A stretch of DNA of 64,000 nt from Achromobacter sp. Bel (GCF_012928505.1 NZ_JABBJN010000015.1:56599-120598); one strand, 5' to 3'; shown: positions 6,815 through 15,817, numbered from the stretch's first letter. Notes: generated by a model from the sequence alone, not told the origin. A program made the numbers and translations.

Positions 6815-7830
6815 CAGGTGGCCTTGATGTCGGCGTTTTTGATCAGGGTGCGCCACTTCTCGCTTTCGCTGGCGACGAAGCGGCCCAGTTCTTCGGGCGT
6901 GCCGCCGTGCAGCTCCAAGCCGTTTTGCGTCAACTGCGCCAGCGCGGGTTGCTTGAGCGCGCTTTGCACGGCGCCGTTCAGCATTTTGATGATGGCGGCC
7001 GGGGTGCCCGCGGGCACGAACACGCCGTTCCATCCGATGGCCTGATAGCCGGGGAAGCCGGATTCGGCCACGGTGGGCACGTCCGGCAGTGCCTGGGCGC
7101 GCTGCGCGGATGTCACCGCCAGCGGGCGCGACTTGCCGCCGTGGATGAATTGCTGCTGGTTGATCACGACGTCCATCAGGATGGGGAACTGCCCGCCCAG
7201 GAAGTCGTTGACCGCCGCCGCCGCGCCCTTGTACGGCACGCCGGGCAGGTCCAGCCCGGCCGTGGCCTTCAGCAGTTCCATGGCCAGATGCGCCGAACTG
7301 CCGTTTTGCGTGATGCCGTAGAAGTACTTGCCCGGATTGGCCTTGATGAGCGCGACCAGTTCCTGCAGGGTCCGCGCCGGAAACGACGGATGCACGACCA
7401 GCACGTTGTTGTAGTAGCAGACCATCGACACCGGCTCGAAATCCTTGACCGGGTCGTAGCCGATGTTCTCGTACAGGCTCTGGTTCACGGTATGCGTGCC
7501 GGTGGAACCCAGCGCGATCGTGTAGCCATCGGGCGCCGAGCGCGCCGCCTGCTGGGTGCCGATGTTGCCTGCCGCCCCGCCTTTGTTGATGACGACCACG
7601 CTTTGCTTGAGCGCTTCGCCAATGCCCTGCGCCAGCGGACGGGCCACCAGGTCGGTGCCGCCGCCGGCGGGAAACGGCACGATGAACTGGATGGCGCGCG
7701 CCGGATAGTCCGCCGCCCAGGCCTGGCCGGGGCGGGTGATGGCCGCGCTGGCCACGGCTGCCGCCCCGGCCGTCAGGAATTGCCGGCGGCTGATGCCGCC
7801 ATGCGGTTCGTTGCTGCGTGACTGCGTCAT
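6814..7830 (-). CDS. TctC/Bug family tripartite tricarboxylate-type solute-binding protein, Tat-exported
   Basis: 338 residues. The N-terminus carries a twin-arginine signal (ISRRQFLTAGAAAVASAA) ending near AWA. The mature protein opens YPARAIQFIVPFPAGGGTD, the hallmark of the Bug family, followed by GGAAGNIGT near 92 and VLVVHPSFPARTL near 150. Bug proteins bind carboxylates or related small molecules in the periplasm and abound in Bordetella and Achromobacter, mostly without linked TctA/TctB membrane subunits, as here. It is the first gene of the deacetylase operon and faces the IclR gene across a 221-base AT-rich region. Confidence 0.92.
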   Translation of the reverse strand: MTQSRSNEPHGGISRRQFLTAGAAAVASAAITRPGQAWAADYPARAIQFIVPFPAGGGTDLVARPLAQGIGEALKQSVVVINKGGAAGNIGTQQAARSAPDGYTIALGSTGTHTVNQSLYENIGYDPVKDFEPVSMVCYYNNVLVVHPSFPARTLQELVALIKANPGKYFYGITQNGSSAHLAMELLKATAGLDLPGVPYKGAAAAVNDFLGGQFPILMDVVINQQQFIHGGKSRPLAVTSAQRAQALPDVPTVAESGFPGYQAIGWNGVFVPAGTPAAIIKMLNGAVQSALKQPALAQLTQNGLELHGGTPEELGRFVASESEKWRTLIKNADIKAT

Positions 7831-8051
7831 GGTTTTCCCCTTGGGTTTTGCTTCTAATGAATATCATTATTCGATAAAAAACCAGACTTACCAACTAGTA
7901 TTTATCTATAAATGATAAAAATAGGAAAGGCGATAGTCGCAGGCTGCCATTTATGGCGACCTCGATAGGCTGTCTCCATGGCGCGCGGCGGCGGGGCGGA
8001 ATGCTGTGATACGCTGCGCCGGTCCCGCGTTGTTCCCTGCCCAAAGACCCC
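7831..8051. promoter_or_regulatory. divergent promoter region between the TctC operon and the IclR gene
   Basis: A stretch of about 80 bases (7850-7930) is strikingly AT-rich. It contains two inverted repeats: AATGA-ATA-TCATT at 7856-7868 and TTTATC-N7-GATAAA at 7901-7919. These are plausible IclR operators for the minus-strand operon; binding is not demonstrated. Confidence 0.45.
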
Positions 8052-8822
8052 ATGTCCACCCTGAAGCGAGCCCTGGCGATTCTTGACCTCTTCAGCCTAG
8101 ACACTCCGGTGCTTACGGCCGAAGACATCATTTCGCGTCTGGCGTATTCGGCGCCCACGGGTTACCGCTACATCCGCGACCTGTCCGACCTGGGCTACCT
8201 GCTGCGGATGACGGGTGGCGGCTACAAGCTGGGGCCGCGCATCATCGAACTGGACCACCTGATCATCGATGGCGATCCCGTGCTGGCCGTGGCGCGGCCG
8301 ATCATGCGCGAGGTGGTCGATCAAGTGGGCGGTGACGTCCTGCTCAGCGTGATCCACGGCTTACGCATCCTGAACATCCATCATGAACGCGGTCCCGACG
8401 AACTGGGCATCCCGCACGGCCGCGGCCGCGCGCATCCCTTGTTCCGCGGCGCCACGGCCAAGACCATCGTGGCGTTCCTGCCGCGCAAGGACCAGCGCAA
8501 GCTGTACGAGGCGCATACGGACGAAATCCGCGCGCTGGGCCTGGGCGATACCCTGGGGGAATTCACGGCGAAGCTGGACACGATCCGCGTGCGGGGCGCT
8601 TACTTGGGCGTGGGGGAAATTTCACCCGAGCGGGCGGGCATCGCGGTACCGGTGTTCCAGGAAGACCGCCGCATCTTTGGCGCGCTGACCGTCACGTTCC
8701 TGGCGACGCGGTTGAACACGATCGCGCAGGACAAGACGACGGCGCTGCTGCAATCCGCGGCCCGCCGCATCGAATCGCTGGCGTTGGCCGCGCGCATGAA
8801 AGAACAGGCCCCTGCGCCGTAA
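8052..8822 (+). CDS. IclR family transcriptional regulator
   Basis: 256 residues. The N-terminal winged HTH covers about 1-65 (TLKRALAILDLF, then YSAPTGYRYIRDLSDLGYL as recognition region). The C-terminal IclR effector domain includes GRGRAHPLFRGATAKTIVAF near 135-153 and SPERAGIAVPVF near 196-207. It is divergent from the TctC-deacetylase operon and is the natural candidate to control it in response to a small aromatic or carboxylate effector (inference). It converges on the outer-membrane factor gene of the first efflux operon. Confidence 0.88.
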   Translation: MSTLKRALAILDLFSLDTPVLTAEDIISRLAYSAPTGYRYIRDLSDLGYLLRMTGGGYKLGPRIIELDHLIIDGDPVLAVARPIMREVVDQVGGDVLLSVIHGLRILNIHHERGPDELGIPHGRGRAHPLFRGATAKTIVAFLPRKDQRKLYEAHTDEIRALGLGDTLGEFTAKLDTIRVRGAYLGVGEISPERAGIAVPVFQEDRRIFGALTVTFLATRLNTIAQDKTTALLQSAARRIESLALAARMKEQAPAP

Positions 8823-8836
8823 GCGCAAGGGCCTGT
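8804..8836. terminator. hairpin at the 3' ends of the convergent IclR and outer-membrane factor genes
   Basis: A 14-bp stem with one mismatch (ACAGGCCCCTGCGC with GCGCAAGGGCCTGT) and a 5-base loop containing the IclR stop codon. There is no U-run on either side, so it is at best an imperfect bidirectional terminator. Confidence 0.4.
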
Positions 8837-8862
8837 CTGAATCCCGCCAGAATCAGGTCGGC

Positions 8863-10350
8863 TCAGGGCTGCCGGGCGGTGGTCTCCGGGGCCCGCGCGG
8901 GCGAACCCATGGCCTGGAACAATGCCGCGGTTTCGGTCAGACGGGCGTTCGCGTATTCCAGCTCGCGCAGCCGCGCTGCCACGTAATGCTGTTCCGCCGC
9001 GTATTCCGTGTAAGGCGCCAGCGCGCCCAGCCGCACGCGGCTGGCCGTGTTGCGGTAGGACTGCTCGGCTGCCCGCCGCGATGCTTCCGCCGAGGCCAGC
9101 GCCTGCCCGTCGGCCTCCAGGCGCGACAAGGTGTCGGCTACATCCTGGAACGCGGTCAGCACGGTCTGCTTGTATTGCAGCACCGAGGCTTGATAGCGTT
9201 CCTGCGCTGCGCGGCGTTCGGCCAGCAAGGCACCGCCGTGGAAGATGGGCTGCGTCAGCGAGGCGCCGATGGCCCAGATCGACCCTGCGCCCGACAGCGC
9301 GGACGGCCAACTGAAGCCGCCTTTGCCCATGGACGCGGACAGCGACAGGCTGGGGAACAGCTGCGCCGTGGCCACGCCCACGTCGGCGGCGGCGGCCTGC
9401 ACCACTGCGTCGGCGACCAGCACGTCCGGGCGCGACGCCAGCAATTCCGACGGCACCACCACCGGCACCTGCGCCGGCACTGCCAGCGTGCTGAACGCCA
9501 GATCGTCCGGCGCCTGGTCGGGGCTGCGGCCCAGCAGCACGGCCAACGCGTGCCGGGTGGCATGCCACTGCGCACGCAGTCCGGGCAGCGAGGCCTCCAG
9601 CGTGGCGGCGTCCTGGTCGGCGTCCAGCGCATCGTTCTGCGAAGCGGATCCCAATTCGTAGCGGCGCTGCGTATCGCGCGCCACCTGGCGCAGCAGGACC
9701 ACCTGCTTTTCCGTCAGCGCCACGCGCTCGGCCAGCGATGCGGACGTGATGGCGCCGGTGACGATATTGCCAGCCAAGGAGCGGCGCGCGGATTCCAGCT
9801 GGAACGCCTGCTGCTCGACCTGCGCCGCCAACGACGCGTTGGCGAAGCGCGCGGCGCCGAACAGGTCCAGGTCGTAGGTGGCCTGGATCTGCCCGGTGAA
9901 GACGTTGTACAGCGTCGTGGGTTCGGGCAGGTTCGGCATCGTCAGCGCGCGGTTGCGTTTGGCGTTCGCGCCCGCGTCCACCGACGGCAGCAGGGACGAA
10001 TTGACCTGTGCGCGCAGTTGCTCGCGCGCGCCTGCCAGGTTGCGTTCCGCCGCGGCCAGGTTGGGACTATTGGCCAGGCCTTCTGCCACCAGCGCGTCCA
10101 GCGCGGGGGACCCATAGCGTTTCCACCATTCGGGCACGGGACGCGCGCCCGGCTCGAAACGTTGCGCCACGCCCTGGGCGGCGGCGCCTGCAGCCGGCGT
10201 GGGTTCCACGCCGTATTGCACGGGCGATGCCACTGCGGGCGGCTTGCTGTCCGGGGCGAAGGCGCAGGCGCCCAGCACCAGGATCAGCGGCAGCGCCAGC
10301 GGCAGTTTGGCCAAACGGAGGGGAAGGGTCTTCATCGTCAGATTTCTCAT
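8863..10350 (-). CDS. RND efflux outer-membrane factor lipoprotein, NodT family (pump 1)
   Basis: 495 residues. A lipobox LVLGAC puts the acylated Cys at residue 29, or 24 if translation starts at the second Met (10335). The protein has the twofold OEP repeat of TolC-like channels, with EWWKRYGSPALDALVAEGL near 74-92 starting repeat one and ASRPDVLVADAVVQAAAADVG near 320 marking the second. It forms the trimeric exit duct across the outer membrane. Its start overlaps the stop of the RND gene by one base (TAATG), so it is the last gene of the adaptor-pump-channel operon. Confidence 0.93.
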   Translation of the reverse strand: MRNLTMKTLPLRLAKLPLALPLILVLGACAFAPDSKPPAVASPVQYGVEPTPAAGAAAQGVAQRFEPGARPVPEWWKRYGSPALDALVAEGLANSPNLAAAERNLAGAREQLRAQVNSSLLPSVDAGANAKRNRALTMPNLPEPTTLYNVFTGQIQATYDLDLFGAARFANASLAAQVEQQAFQLESARRSLAGNIVTGAITSASLAERVALTEKQVVLLRQVARDTQRRYELGSASQNDALDADQDAATLEASLPGLRAQWHATRHALAVLLGRSPDQAPDDLAFSTLAVPAQVPVVVPSELLASRPDVLVADAVVQAAAADVGVATAQLFPSLSLSASMGKGGFSWPSALSGAGSIWAIGASLTQPIFHGGALLAERRAAQERYQASVLQYKQTVLTAFQDVADTLSRLEADGQALASAEASRRAAEQSYRNTASRVRLGALAPYTEYAAEQHYVAARLRELEYANARLTETAALFQAMGSPARAPETTARQP

Positions 10351-13300
10351 TACCGCGTGTCGGCGGCGTTGGCGCCGGGCGGCACGCCTTCCGGTTCGTC
10401 GCGTTCGTCGTGGCGCACGCGGAACCAGGCCGCATACAGCGCGGGCAGGAAGAACAGCGTCAATACGGTGGCGCTGGTGATGCCCCCCATCAACGCCGTC
10501 GCCATGGGACCGAAGAAATTGCTGCGCAACAGCGGGATCAGGGCCAGCACCGCCGCCGCGGCCGTCAGCACGATGGGGCGGAAGCGCCGCACCGTGGCGC
10601 CAACGATCGCGTCCACGCGCTTGTGCCCGTTCAGGATGTCCTGCTCGATCTGGTCCACCAGGATCACCGAGTTGCGCATGATGATGCCGAACATCGCGAT
10701 CACCCCCAGCATGGCGACGAAGCCGAAGGGCTTGCCGAACAGCAGCAGCGCCGCGACCACGCCGATCAGGCCCAGCGGCGCCGTCAGCACCACCATCAGC
10801 ACCCGCGCAAAGCTCTGCAGCTGCACCATCAGAAGCGTCAGCACTGCCACCGCCATCAGCGGCATCTGTGCGTTGATGGAGGACTGGCCCTTGGCGCTTT
10901 CCTCGACCGGGCCGCCCACTTCGATGCGGTAGCCAACCGGCAGTTCGGCCCGGATGGCATCCAGCTTCTTGTCGATGGCGTGCGTGACGTCGATGCCCTG
11001 CGCCCCGCTGGCCACGTCGGCCTGCACCGTGATGGTGGGCTGGCGGTCGCGTTCCCAGATGACGCCGTATTCCAGGTCGTAGCGGACCTGCCCCAGGCTG
11101 CCCAGCGGCACGGGGCCGTTGGGGGTGGGCATGGCCAGCGTGGCCAGGCGGGCGGGGTCCACGCGTTCGTCACGCGGCGCACGCAGGCTGACAGTGATCA
11201 GTTTGTCGCGTTCGCGATACTGCGTGACGTTGTAGCCCGATAGCGTCATCGCCAGAAAGTCGGAAATATCGCTTGAACTGATGCCCAGTTCGCGCGCCTT
11301 CTGCTGGTCGATCTCGAAGCGCACGGAACGTTCCGAGGGTTCGTCCCAATCGAACTGCACGTTCACCGACCGGGTGTCGGCGCGCACTTCGGCGGCCACC
11401 TTCTCGGCCACGGCCCGCACGTCGGAGATCTTGTCGCCGCTGACGCGGAACTGCACCTGGTAGCCAACAGGCGGCCCGTTCTCCAGGCGCGACAGGCGGG
11501 TGCGGATCGCGGGGAATTCCTCGCGCAGCATCGGCGCCAGCCATTGCGCCAGCTTTTCGCGGTCTTCCACCGAATGCGCGGTGATGACGAGTTGTGCGAA
11601 GTTGGGCGTGGCCAGTTGCTGGTCCAGCGGCAGGTAGAAGCGCGGCGCGCCCGTGCCCACGAAGCTGACCGAATGGTCGATCTCGGGGCGGCCGTCCAGG
11701 GCCTTTTCCAGGCGCTCGACCTGGCGCAGCGTGGCGGCGAACGACGCGCCTTCCTGCAAGCGCACATCCACCAGCAGTTCGGTGCGGTCCGAGCTGGGGA
11801 AGAACTGCTGGGGCACCAGCTTGAAGCCCGCCATCGACCCGACGAAGACCAACACGGTGGCGGCCAGCACCCAATAGCGCCGGTCGACACACCAGGCTAC
11901 CCAGCCGCGCAGGCGCTGATAGAAGCGGGTGTTGTAGATGTCGTGTTCATGATCGTGCGGCAGATGCGCTTCGCGCTTGCGCTCGGGAAGCAGCCGATAG
12001 CCCAGCAGCGGGATCAGCACCACGGCGGCGAACCAGGAGGTGATGAGCGCAATGGCGGACACCTGGAAGATCGACCGGGTGTACTCGCCCGTGCTGGACT
12101 TGGCCAGCGCGATGGGCAAGAAGCCCGCCACCGTGACCAGCGTGCCCGTCAGCATGGGGAAGGCGGTGCTGGTGTAGGCGTACGCCGCCGCGCGGGCCCG
12201 GCTCCAGCCCTGCTCCAGCTTCACCGACATCATTTCCACGGCGATGATGGCGTCGTCCACCAGCAGGCCCAGCGCCAGCACGAGCGTGCCCAGCGATACC
12301 TTGTGCAGCCCGATGCCGAAAACGTCCATGAACAGCGCCGTGACCGCCAGCACCACCGGAATCGAAATCACCACCACCATGCCCGTGCGCAGGCCTAGCG
12401 ACACCAGGCTGACGATCAGCACGATGGCGACGGCTTCCGCCACGGAGCGCAGGAAGTCGTCGACGGAATGCGATACCGCCTGCGGCATGCTGGACACTTC
12501 CGTGAGCGTCAAGCCGGCCGGCAGTTGCGTCTTCAGCTTTTCGAAGGTCGTGCCCAGCGATTTGCCCAGACGCACCACGTCCTGCCCGGGCTGCATGGTG
12601 ATGCCGATGCCCAGCACGGGGTTGCCGCCCGCGCGCATCTGCTCGATGGGCGGATCGTCGTAGCCGCGATGGATCGTGGCGATGTCGCCCAGCCGGATGG
12701 ATTTTCCGTTCACCCGGATCAGCGTATCCGCCAGCGCGCGGCTGTTCTCGAACTGGCCGGTCGGACGCACGAAGATACGGTCGTCGGCGGTCGTCAGCGT
12801 GCCGGCGGCGGCCACCGCGTTCTGCGTATTGATCGCCTGGGCGATCTGTTGCGGCGACACACCCAGCCGGGTCAGCTGCGTGTTCGAGATTTCGATGTAG
12901 ACGTGTTCTGCCTGGTCGGCGAAGTAGTCGACCTTGGCCACCCCGGGCACGCGCAGCAGTACCGTGCGCAAGCTGTCCGCGTAGTCGTGCAGCTGTGCGG
13001 GCGAAAAGCCGTCGCCGTGCAGGGTGTAGATATTGGTGTAGACGTCGCCGAATTCGTCGTTGAAGAACGGGCCCTGCACGCCCTGGGGCAGCGTGGCCTG
13101 GATGTCGCCGACTTTCTTGCGTACCTGGTACCACTGTTCGGCCACCGTGCTGGCCGGCGCTGAATCCTTCATGGTGTAGAAGATCAGCGATTCGCCGGGG
13201 CGCGAGTAGCTGCGCAGGAAGTCCGTGTTTGGGGTCTCCTGGAGCTTCTTGCCGATGCGGTCGGTGACCTGTTCCTGCATCTGCTGCGCGGTCGCGCCCG

Positions 13301-13502
13301 GCCACAGGGTCTTGATGACCATGACGCGGAACGTGAAGGGCGGGTCTTCCGACTGCGCCAGCTTGGAATACGACAGCACGCCGAACAGCGTCACCAGCGT
13401 AATGATGAAGATCACCAGCGGCTGGTGGCGCAACGCCCAGGCCGACAGGTTGAACTTGCCTTCTTCGTGGCTGTGGCCCGGCTCCCGATCCGGCGCGCTC
13501 AT
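10350..13502 (-). CDS. RND efflux pump inner-membrane transporter, TriC-like (pump 1)
   Basis: 1050 residues, the usual RND length. A short hydrophilic start is followed by TM1 near residues 26-45, a large periplasmic loop, TM2-TM6, a second loop and TM8-TM12. Asp416 and Asp417 in ALGLLVDDAIIAVEM are the paired aspartates that carry protons. The opening SYSKLAQSEDPPFTFR and GPFFNDEFGDVYTNIY near 144-159 place it with the TriC/VexF-like branch of HAE1 drug pumps rather than with MexB. Middle gene of a three-gene operon, overlapping the adaptor gene by 4 bases. Substrates are unknown; biocides and detergents are typical of TriC (inference). Confidence 0.93.
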   Translation of the reverse strand: MSAPDREPGHSHEEGKFNLSAWALRHQPLVIFIITLVTLFGVLSYSKLAQSEDPPFTFRVMVIKTLWPGATAQQMQEQVTDRIGKKLQETPNTDFLRSYSRPGESLIFYTMKDSAPASTVAEQWYQVRKKVGDIQATLPQGVQGPFFNDEFGDVYTNIYTLHGDGFSPAQLHDYADSLRTVLLRVPGVAKVDYFADQAEHVYIEISNTQLTRLGVSPQQIAQAINTQNAVAAAGTLTTADDRIFVRPTGQFENSRALADTLIRVNGKSIRLGDIATIHRGYDDPPIEQMRAGGNPVLGIGITMQPGQDVVRLGKSLGTTFEKLKTQLPAGLTLTEVSSMPQAVSHSVDDFLRSVAEAVAIVLIVSLVSLGLRTGMVVVISIPVVLAVTALFMDVFGIGLHKVSLGTLVLALGLLVDDAIIAVEMMSVKLEQGWSRARAAAYAYTSTAFPMLTGTLVTVAGFLPIALAKSSTGEYTRSIFQVSAIALITSWFAAVVLIPLLGYRLLPERKREAHLPHDHEHDIYNTRFYQRLRGWVAWCVDRRYWVLAATVLVFVGSMAGFKLVPQQFFPSSDRTELLVDVRLQEGASFAATLRQVERLEKALDGRPEIDHSVSFVGTGAPRFYLPLDQQLATPNFAQLVITAHSVEDREKLAQWLAPMLREEFPAIRTRLSRLENGPPVGYQVQFRVSGDKISDVRAVAEKVAAEVRADTRSVNVQFDWDEPSERSVRFEIDQQKARELGISSSDISDFLAMTLSGYNVTQYRERDKLITVSLRAPRDERVDPARLATLAMPTPNGPVPLGSLGQVRYDLEYGVIWERDRQPTITVQADVASGAQGIDVTHAIDKKLDAIRAELPVGYRIEVGGPVEESAKGQSSINAQMPLMAVAVLTLLMVQLQSFARVLMVVLTAPLGLIGVVAALLLFGKPFGFVAMLGVIAMFGIIMRNSVILVDQIEQDILNGHKRVDAIVGATVRRFRPIVLTAAAAVLALIPLLRSNFFGPMATALMGGITSATVLTLFFLPALYAAWFRVRHDERDEPEGVPPGANAADTR

Positions 13503-14686
13503 GACGCGAAGTCCTCGGCGTGCAGCGGCGGCACGGCGCGCACTTTTTCGCCAGCCGATACCGTGTGCACGCCTTGCCAGACCAGGCGTTCGCCGGCCTG
13601 GACGCCGCCGGACAACGTGACCGAGCGCGCGTCGTAGCGCAGTACCTGCACGCGGCGCAGCTCCAGCGTGTCTTCCTGCGGCTTGACGACCCAGACCGCG
13701 GGCGCCTTGCCGTCATGGAACAGCGCGGTCGCCGGCACCGTGTAGGTGGTCTGGTTGTTCAAGCTGCGATTGTCGAAGCTGATGTTGGCGGTCATGCCCA
13801 GCCGGACGTCCGGCGAGGGCGACTCCAGCGTGAGCTTGACGCGGTAGGTGCGGCTTTGCGGATCGGCCGCGGGCGCGATCTCGCGCAGCACGGCGCTGAA
13901 GGTCTTGCCGGGCAGCGGGCCCAGGGTGACGTCGGCGCGCTGGCCCACTGCCAAGCCGGCCAGCACGCTTTCCGGCACGTCGCAGATGGCGTCGATGTCG
14001 CCGGACCACGCCAGTTGGTAGACCGGCGTGCCCGCCGCCACGTTCTGGCCGGTGTCCGCCTGTTCCGCGGTAATGACGCCTGCGTGGTCGGCTTGCAGGG
14101 TGGTGTATTTCAATTGGTCCGCCGACAGCGCTGCCTGTTGCGCAGCCTGGTCCCGCTGTGCGAGCGCCGAAGCGTAGGCGTTGCGGGTCTGCTCAAGCTG
14201 GGTCGCGGCGATCAGGTTTTCGCGCGATTGGGCGCGGTCCCGGTCCAATTGCTGGCGCGCATAGTCCAGCTGATGCTGGGCGGCCGACAACTGGGCCTTC
14301 GCGGCGGCCGCGTTCTTGGTCGCGTCAGCGGGGTCCAGCTTGGCCACGATCTGGCCCGGGGTGACGCTGTCGCCCAGTCTGACCTGGCGTTCGATGATCT
14401 TGCCGCCTACGCGGAATGACAACGGCGTGCTGTAGCGCGCCTGCACCTCGCCCGGCAAGGTCCAGGCCGGCAGGCGTTCGTCGGCTTTGGCCGGCATGGC
14501 GACCACCGGGCGCGGCGCGGGGGCGGGGGCTTCCTTGCGGCCGCAGCCCGACAGGGCCACGGCCAGCGCCAAGGCGGCCGGCAAGGCCAGCCGGCGCGTC
14601 CAGCGGCGGGAAGAAGAAAGGGGCAGCGCCGCGGCGGCGGCACGGCCGTGCGCGACGGGAAGGGCGCAAGGGCCAGGACAATTCAC
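13499..14686 (-). CDS. RND efflux periplasmic adaptor lipoprotein (pump 1)
   Basis: 395 residues from a GTG codon at 14686, supported by the Shine-Dalgarno sequence GAGGTG just upstream; no ATG lies between it and the lipobox ALSGC (Cys48). The n-region before the hydrophobic stretch is unusually long. The rest follows the membrane fusion protein layout: barrel-sandwich start GGKIIERQVRLGDSVTPGQ near 93-111, a coiled-coil hairpin rich in Ala and Gln (115-165), and the lipoyl return QADHAGVITAEQADTGQ near 197-213. It links pump to channel. First gene of the operon, divergent from the TetR gene. Confidence 0.9.
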   Translation of the reverse strand: MNCPGPCALPVAHGRAAAAALPLSSSRRWTRRLALPAALALAVALSGCGRKEAPAPAPRPVVAMPAKADERLPAWTLPGEVQARYSTPLSFRVGGKIIERQVRLGDSVTPGQIVAKLDPADATKNAAAAKAQLSAAQHQLDYARQQLDRDRAQSRENLIAATQLEQTRNAYASALAQRDQAAQQAALSADQLKYTTLQADHAGVITAEQADTGQNVAAGTPVYQLAWSGDIDAICDVPESVLAGLAVGQRADVTLGPLPGKTFSAVLREIAPAADPQSRTYRVKLTLESPSPDVRLGMTANISFDNRSLNNQTTYTVPATALFHDGKAPAVWVVKPQEDTLELRRVQVLRYDARSVTLSGGVQAGERLVWQGVHTVSAGEKVRAVPPLHAEDFAS

Positions 14687-14766
14687 GGAACACCTCGCGG
14701 CGCGGAAAGGAGCAAAAGAGGGGCGAGTCAGACTCGATACGGCCTGGATTCTAATTCAACTATGAA

Positions 14767-14790
14767 TTCAGATACAAGAGTGTATTTGAA
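14767..14790. promoter_or_regulatory. 24-bp palindrome between the pump 1 operon and its TetR gene (candidate TetR operator)
   Basis: TTCAGATACA-AGAG-TGTATTTGAA: two 10-base arms with one mismatched pair around a 4-base centre. It lies in the 130-base divergent gap. On the minus strand it overlaps a possible -35 (TTGTAT) with TTAGAA 17 bases on. Size and placement fit a TetR dimer site; binding is inference. Confidence 0.6.
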
Positions 14791-14816
14791 ATCGTGGCCA
14801 GTGCTAAACTCGCGCC

Positions 14817-15440
14817 ATGTCAAAAATCCGCCTTACCCGCGAGCAAAGCCGAGACCAGACGCGCCAGCGCCTGTTCGACGCCGCGCAATCGGTCTTTCTC
14901 AGCAAGGGCTTTGTGGCCGCCAGCGTCGAGGACATCGCCGAATTGGCGGGGTATACGCGCGGGGCCTTCTATTCCAATTTCGGCAGCAAGTCCGAGCTGT
15001 TCCTGCAGTTGCTCCGGCGCGATCACGAAAAAGTGATGGCCGACATGCGCGCCATCTTCGAGGACGGCGAATCGCGCTCGCAGATGGAGGCGCGCGTGCT
15101 GGAGTACTACAGCACGCACCACCGGGAAAATGACTGTTTCCTGCTCTGGATGGAAGGCAAGCTGCAAGCCGCCCGCGACCCGGAATTCCGGGTGGGCTTC
15201 ACGGACTGCCTGCGCGAACTGCGGGCGGCCACTACGGAATACGTCCGCCAGTTCTCCGCTCACGTGGGCACGCCGCTGCCGCTGCCGGCAGAACAACTGG
15301 CCATCGGCCTGCTGGCCCTGTCGGACGGCATGCAGTTCAGCTATGCCTTCGACCCGCAGGGCGTCCCGCTGGAAATGACCGAGGCCGTGCTGGCGGGATT
15401 CTTCCGCCGCGTGGTGTTCGGCGACCCCCCGCCCACTTAA
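14817..15440 (+). CDS. TetR family regulator, probable repressor of the pump 1 operon
   Basis: 207 residues. The HTH domain occupies about 10-57, with VEDIAELAGYTRGAFYSNF as the helix-turn-helix core, typical of TetR/AcrR. The C-terminal ligand domain is divergent, as is usual. It is transcribed away from the adaptor gene with a palindrome between them, the standard arrangement for a local efflux repressor. An extended -10 like sequence TGCTAAACT (14802-14810) ends only 6 bases before the ATG and no Shine-Dalgarno is visible, so the mRNA may be leaderless. Its last 4 bases overlap the convergent VOC gene. Confidence 0.88.
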   Translation: MSKIRLTREQSRDQTRQRLFDAAQSVFLSKGFVAASVEDIAELAGYTRGAFYSNFGSKSELFLQLLRRDHEKVMADMRAIFEDGESRSQMEARVLEYYSTHHRENDCFLLWMEGKLQAARDPEFRVGFTDCLRELRAATTEYVRQFSAHVGTPLPLPAEQLAIGLLALSDGMQFSYAFDPQGVPLEMTEAVLAGFFRRVVFGDPPPT

Positions 15441-15817
15441 TCCTGTAGTTCTGATATCTCGATCAGGTTCAAATCCGGGTCGCGCAGATATACCGAACGG
15501 ATCTTGCCGGTGGCACCGGTGCGCGGCACCGGGCCTTCGATGATCGTGGCGCCGGCCTGGTTCAACCGGGCGATTACCTCGTCCAGGGGGCGGTCGGCGA
15601 TGAAGCACAGGTCCAGCGCGCCCGGCACGGGCAAGTGCGCCTTCGGCTCGAACTCATGGCCGCGCACGTGCAGGTTGATTTTCTGGTTGCCGAAGCGCAA
15701 CGCCTGGCGGCCCGCGCCGAAAGTCTCCAGGCGCATGCCCAGGATGCGGGTGTAGAAATCCACGGTGGCATCGGGGTCGGTGCAGGTCAAGACCAGATGG
15801 TCCAGATGAGCGATCAT
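15437..15817 (-). CDS. VOC superfamily (glyoxalase/dioxygenase fold) protein
   Basis: 126 residues, one full VOC module made of two beta-alpha-beta3 units. MIAHLDHLVLTCTDPDATV opens the first unit, with His7 at the usual metal position; ALRFGNQKINLHVRG lies near 39-53, and SVYLRDPDLNLIEISE near 107-122 supplies the C-terminal metal Glu. Single-domain members of this type dimerise and include glyoxalase-like lyases, dioxygenases and antibiotic-sequestering proteins. The substrate cannot be told. It converges on the TetR gene with a 4-base overlap and is otherwise isolated. Confidence 0.82.
   Translation of the reverse strand: MIAHLDHLVLTCTDPDATVDFYTRILGMRLETFGAGRQALRFGNQKINLHVRGHEFEPKAHLPVPGALDLCFIADRPLDEVIARLNQAGATIIEGPVPRTGATGKIRSVYLRDPDLNLIEISELQD

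Noticed and set aside
5930..7894. 654-codon continuous minus-strand frame suggesting a fused protein
   Set aside because: Only the last 294 codons are a real deacetylase; the first part is an out-of-frame shadow of the TctC gene, whose stop overlaps the real ATG at 6814.
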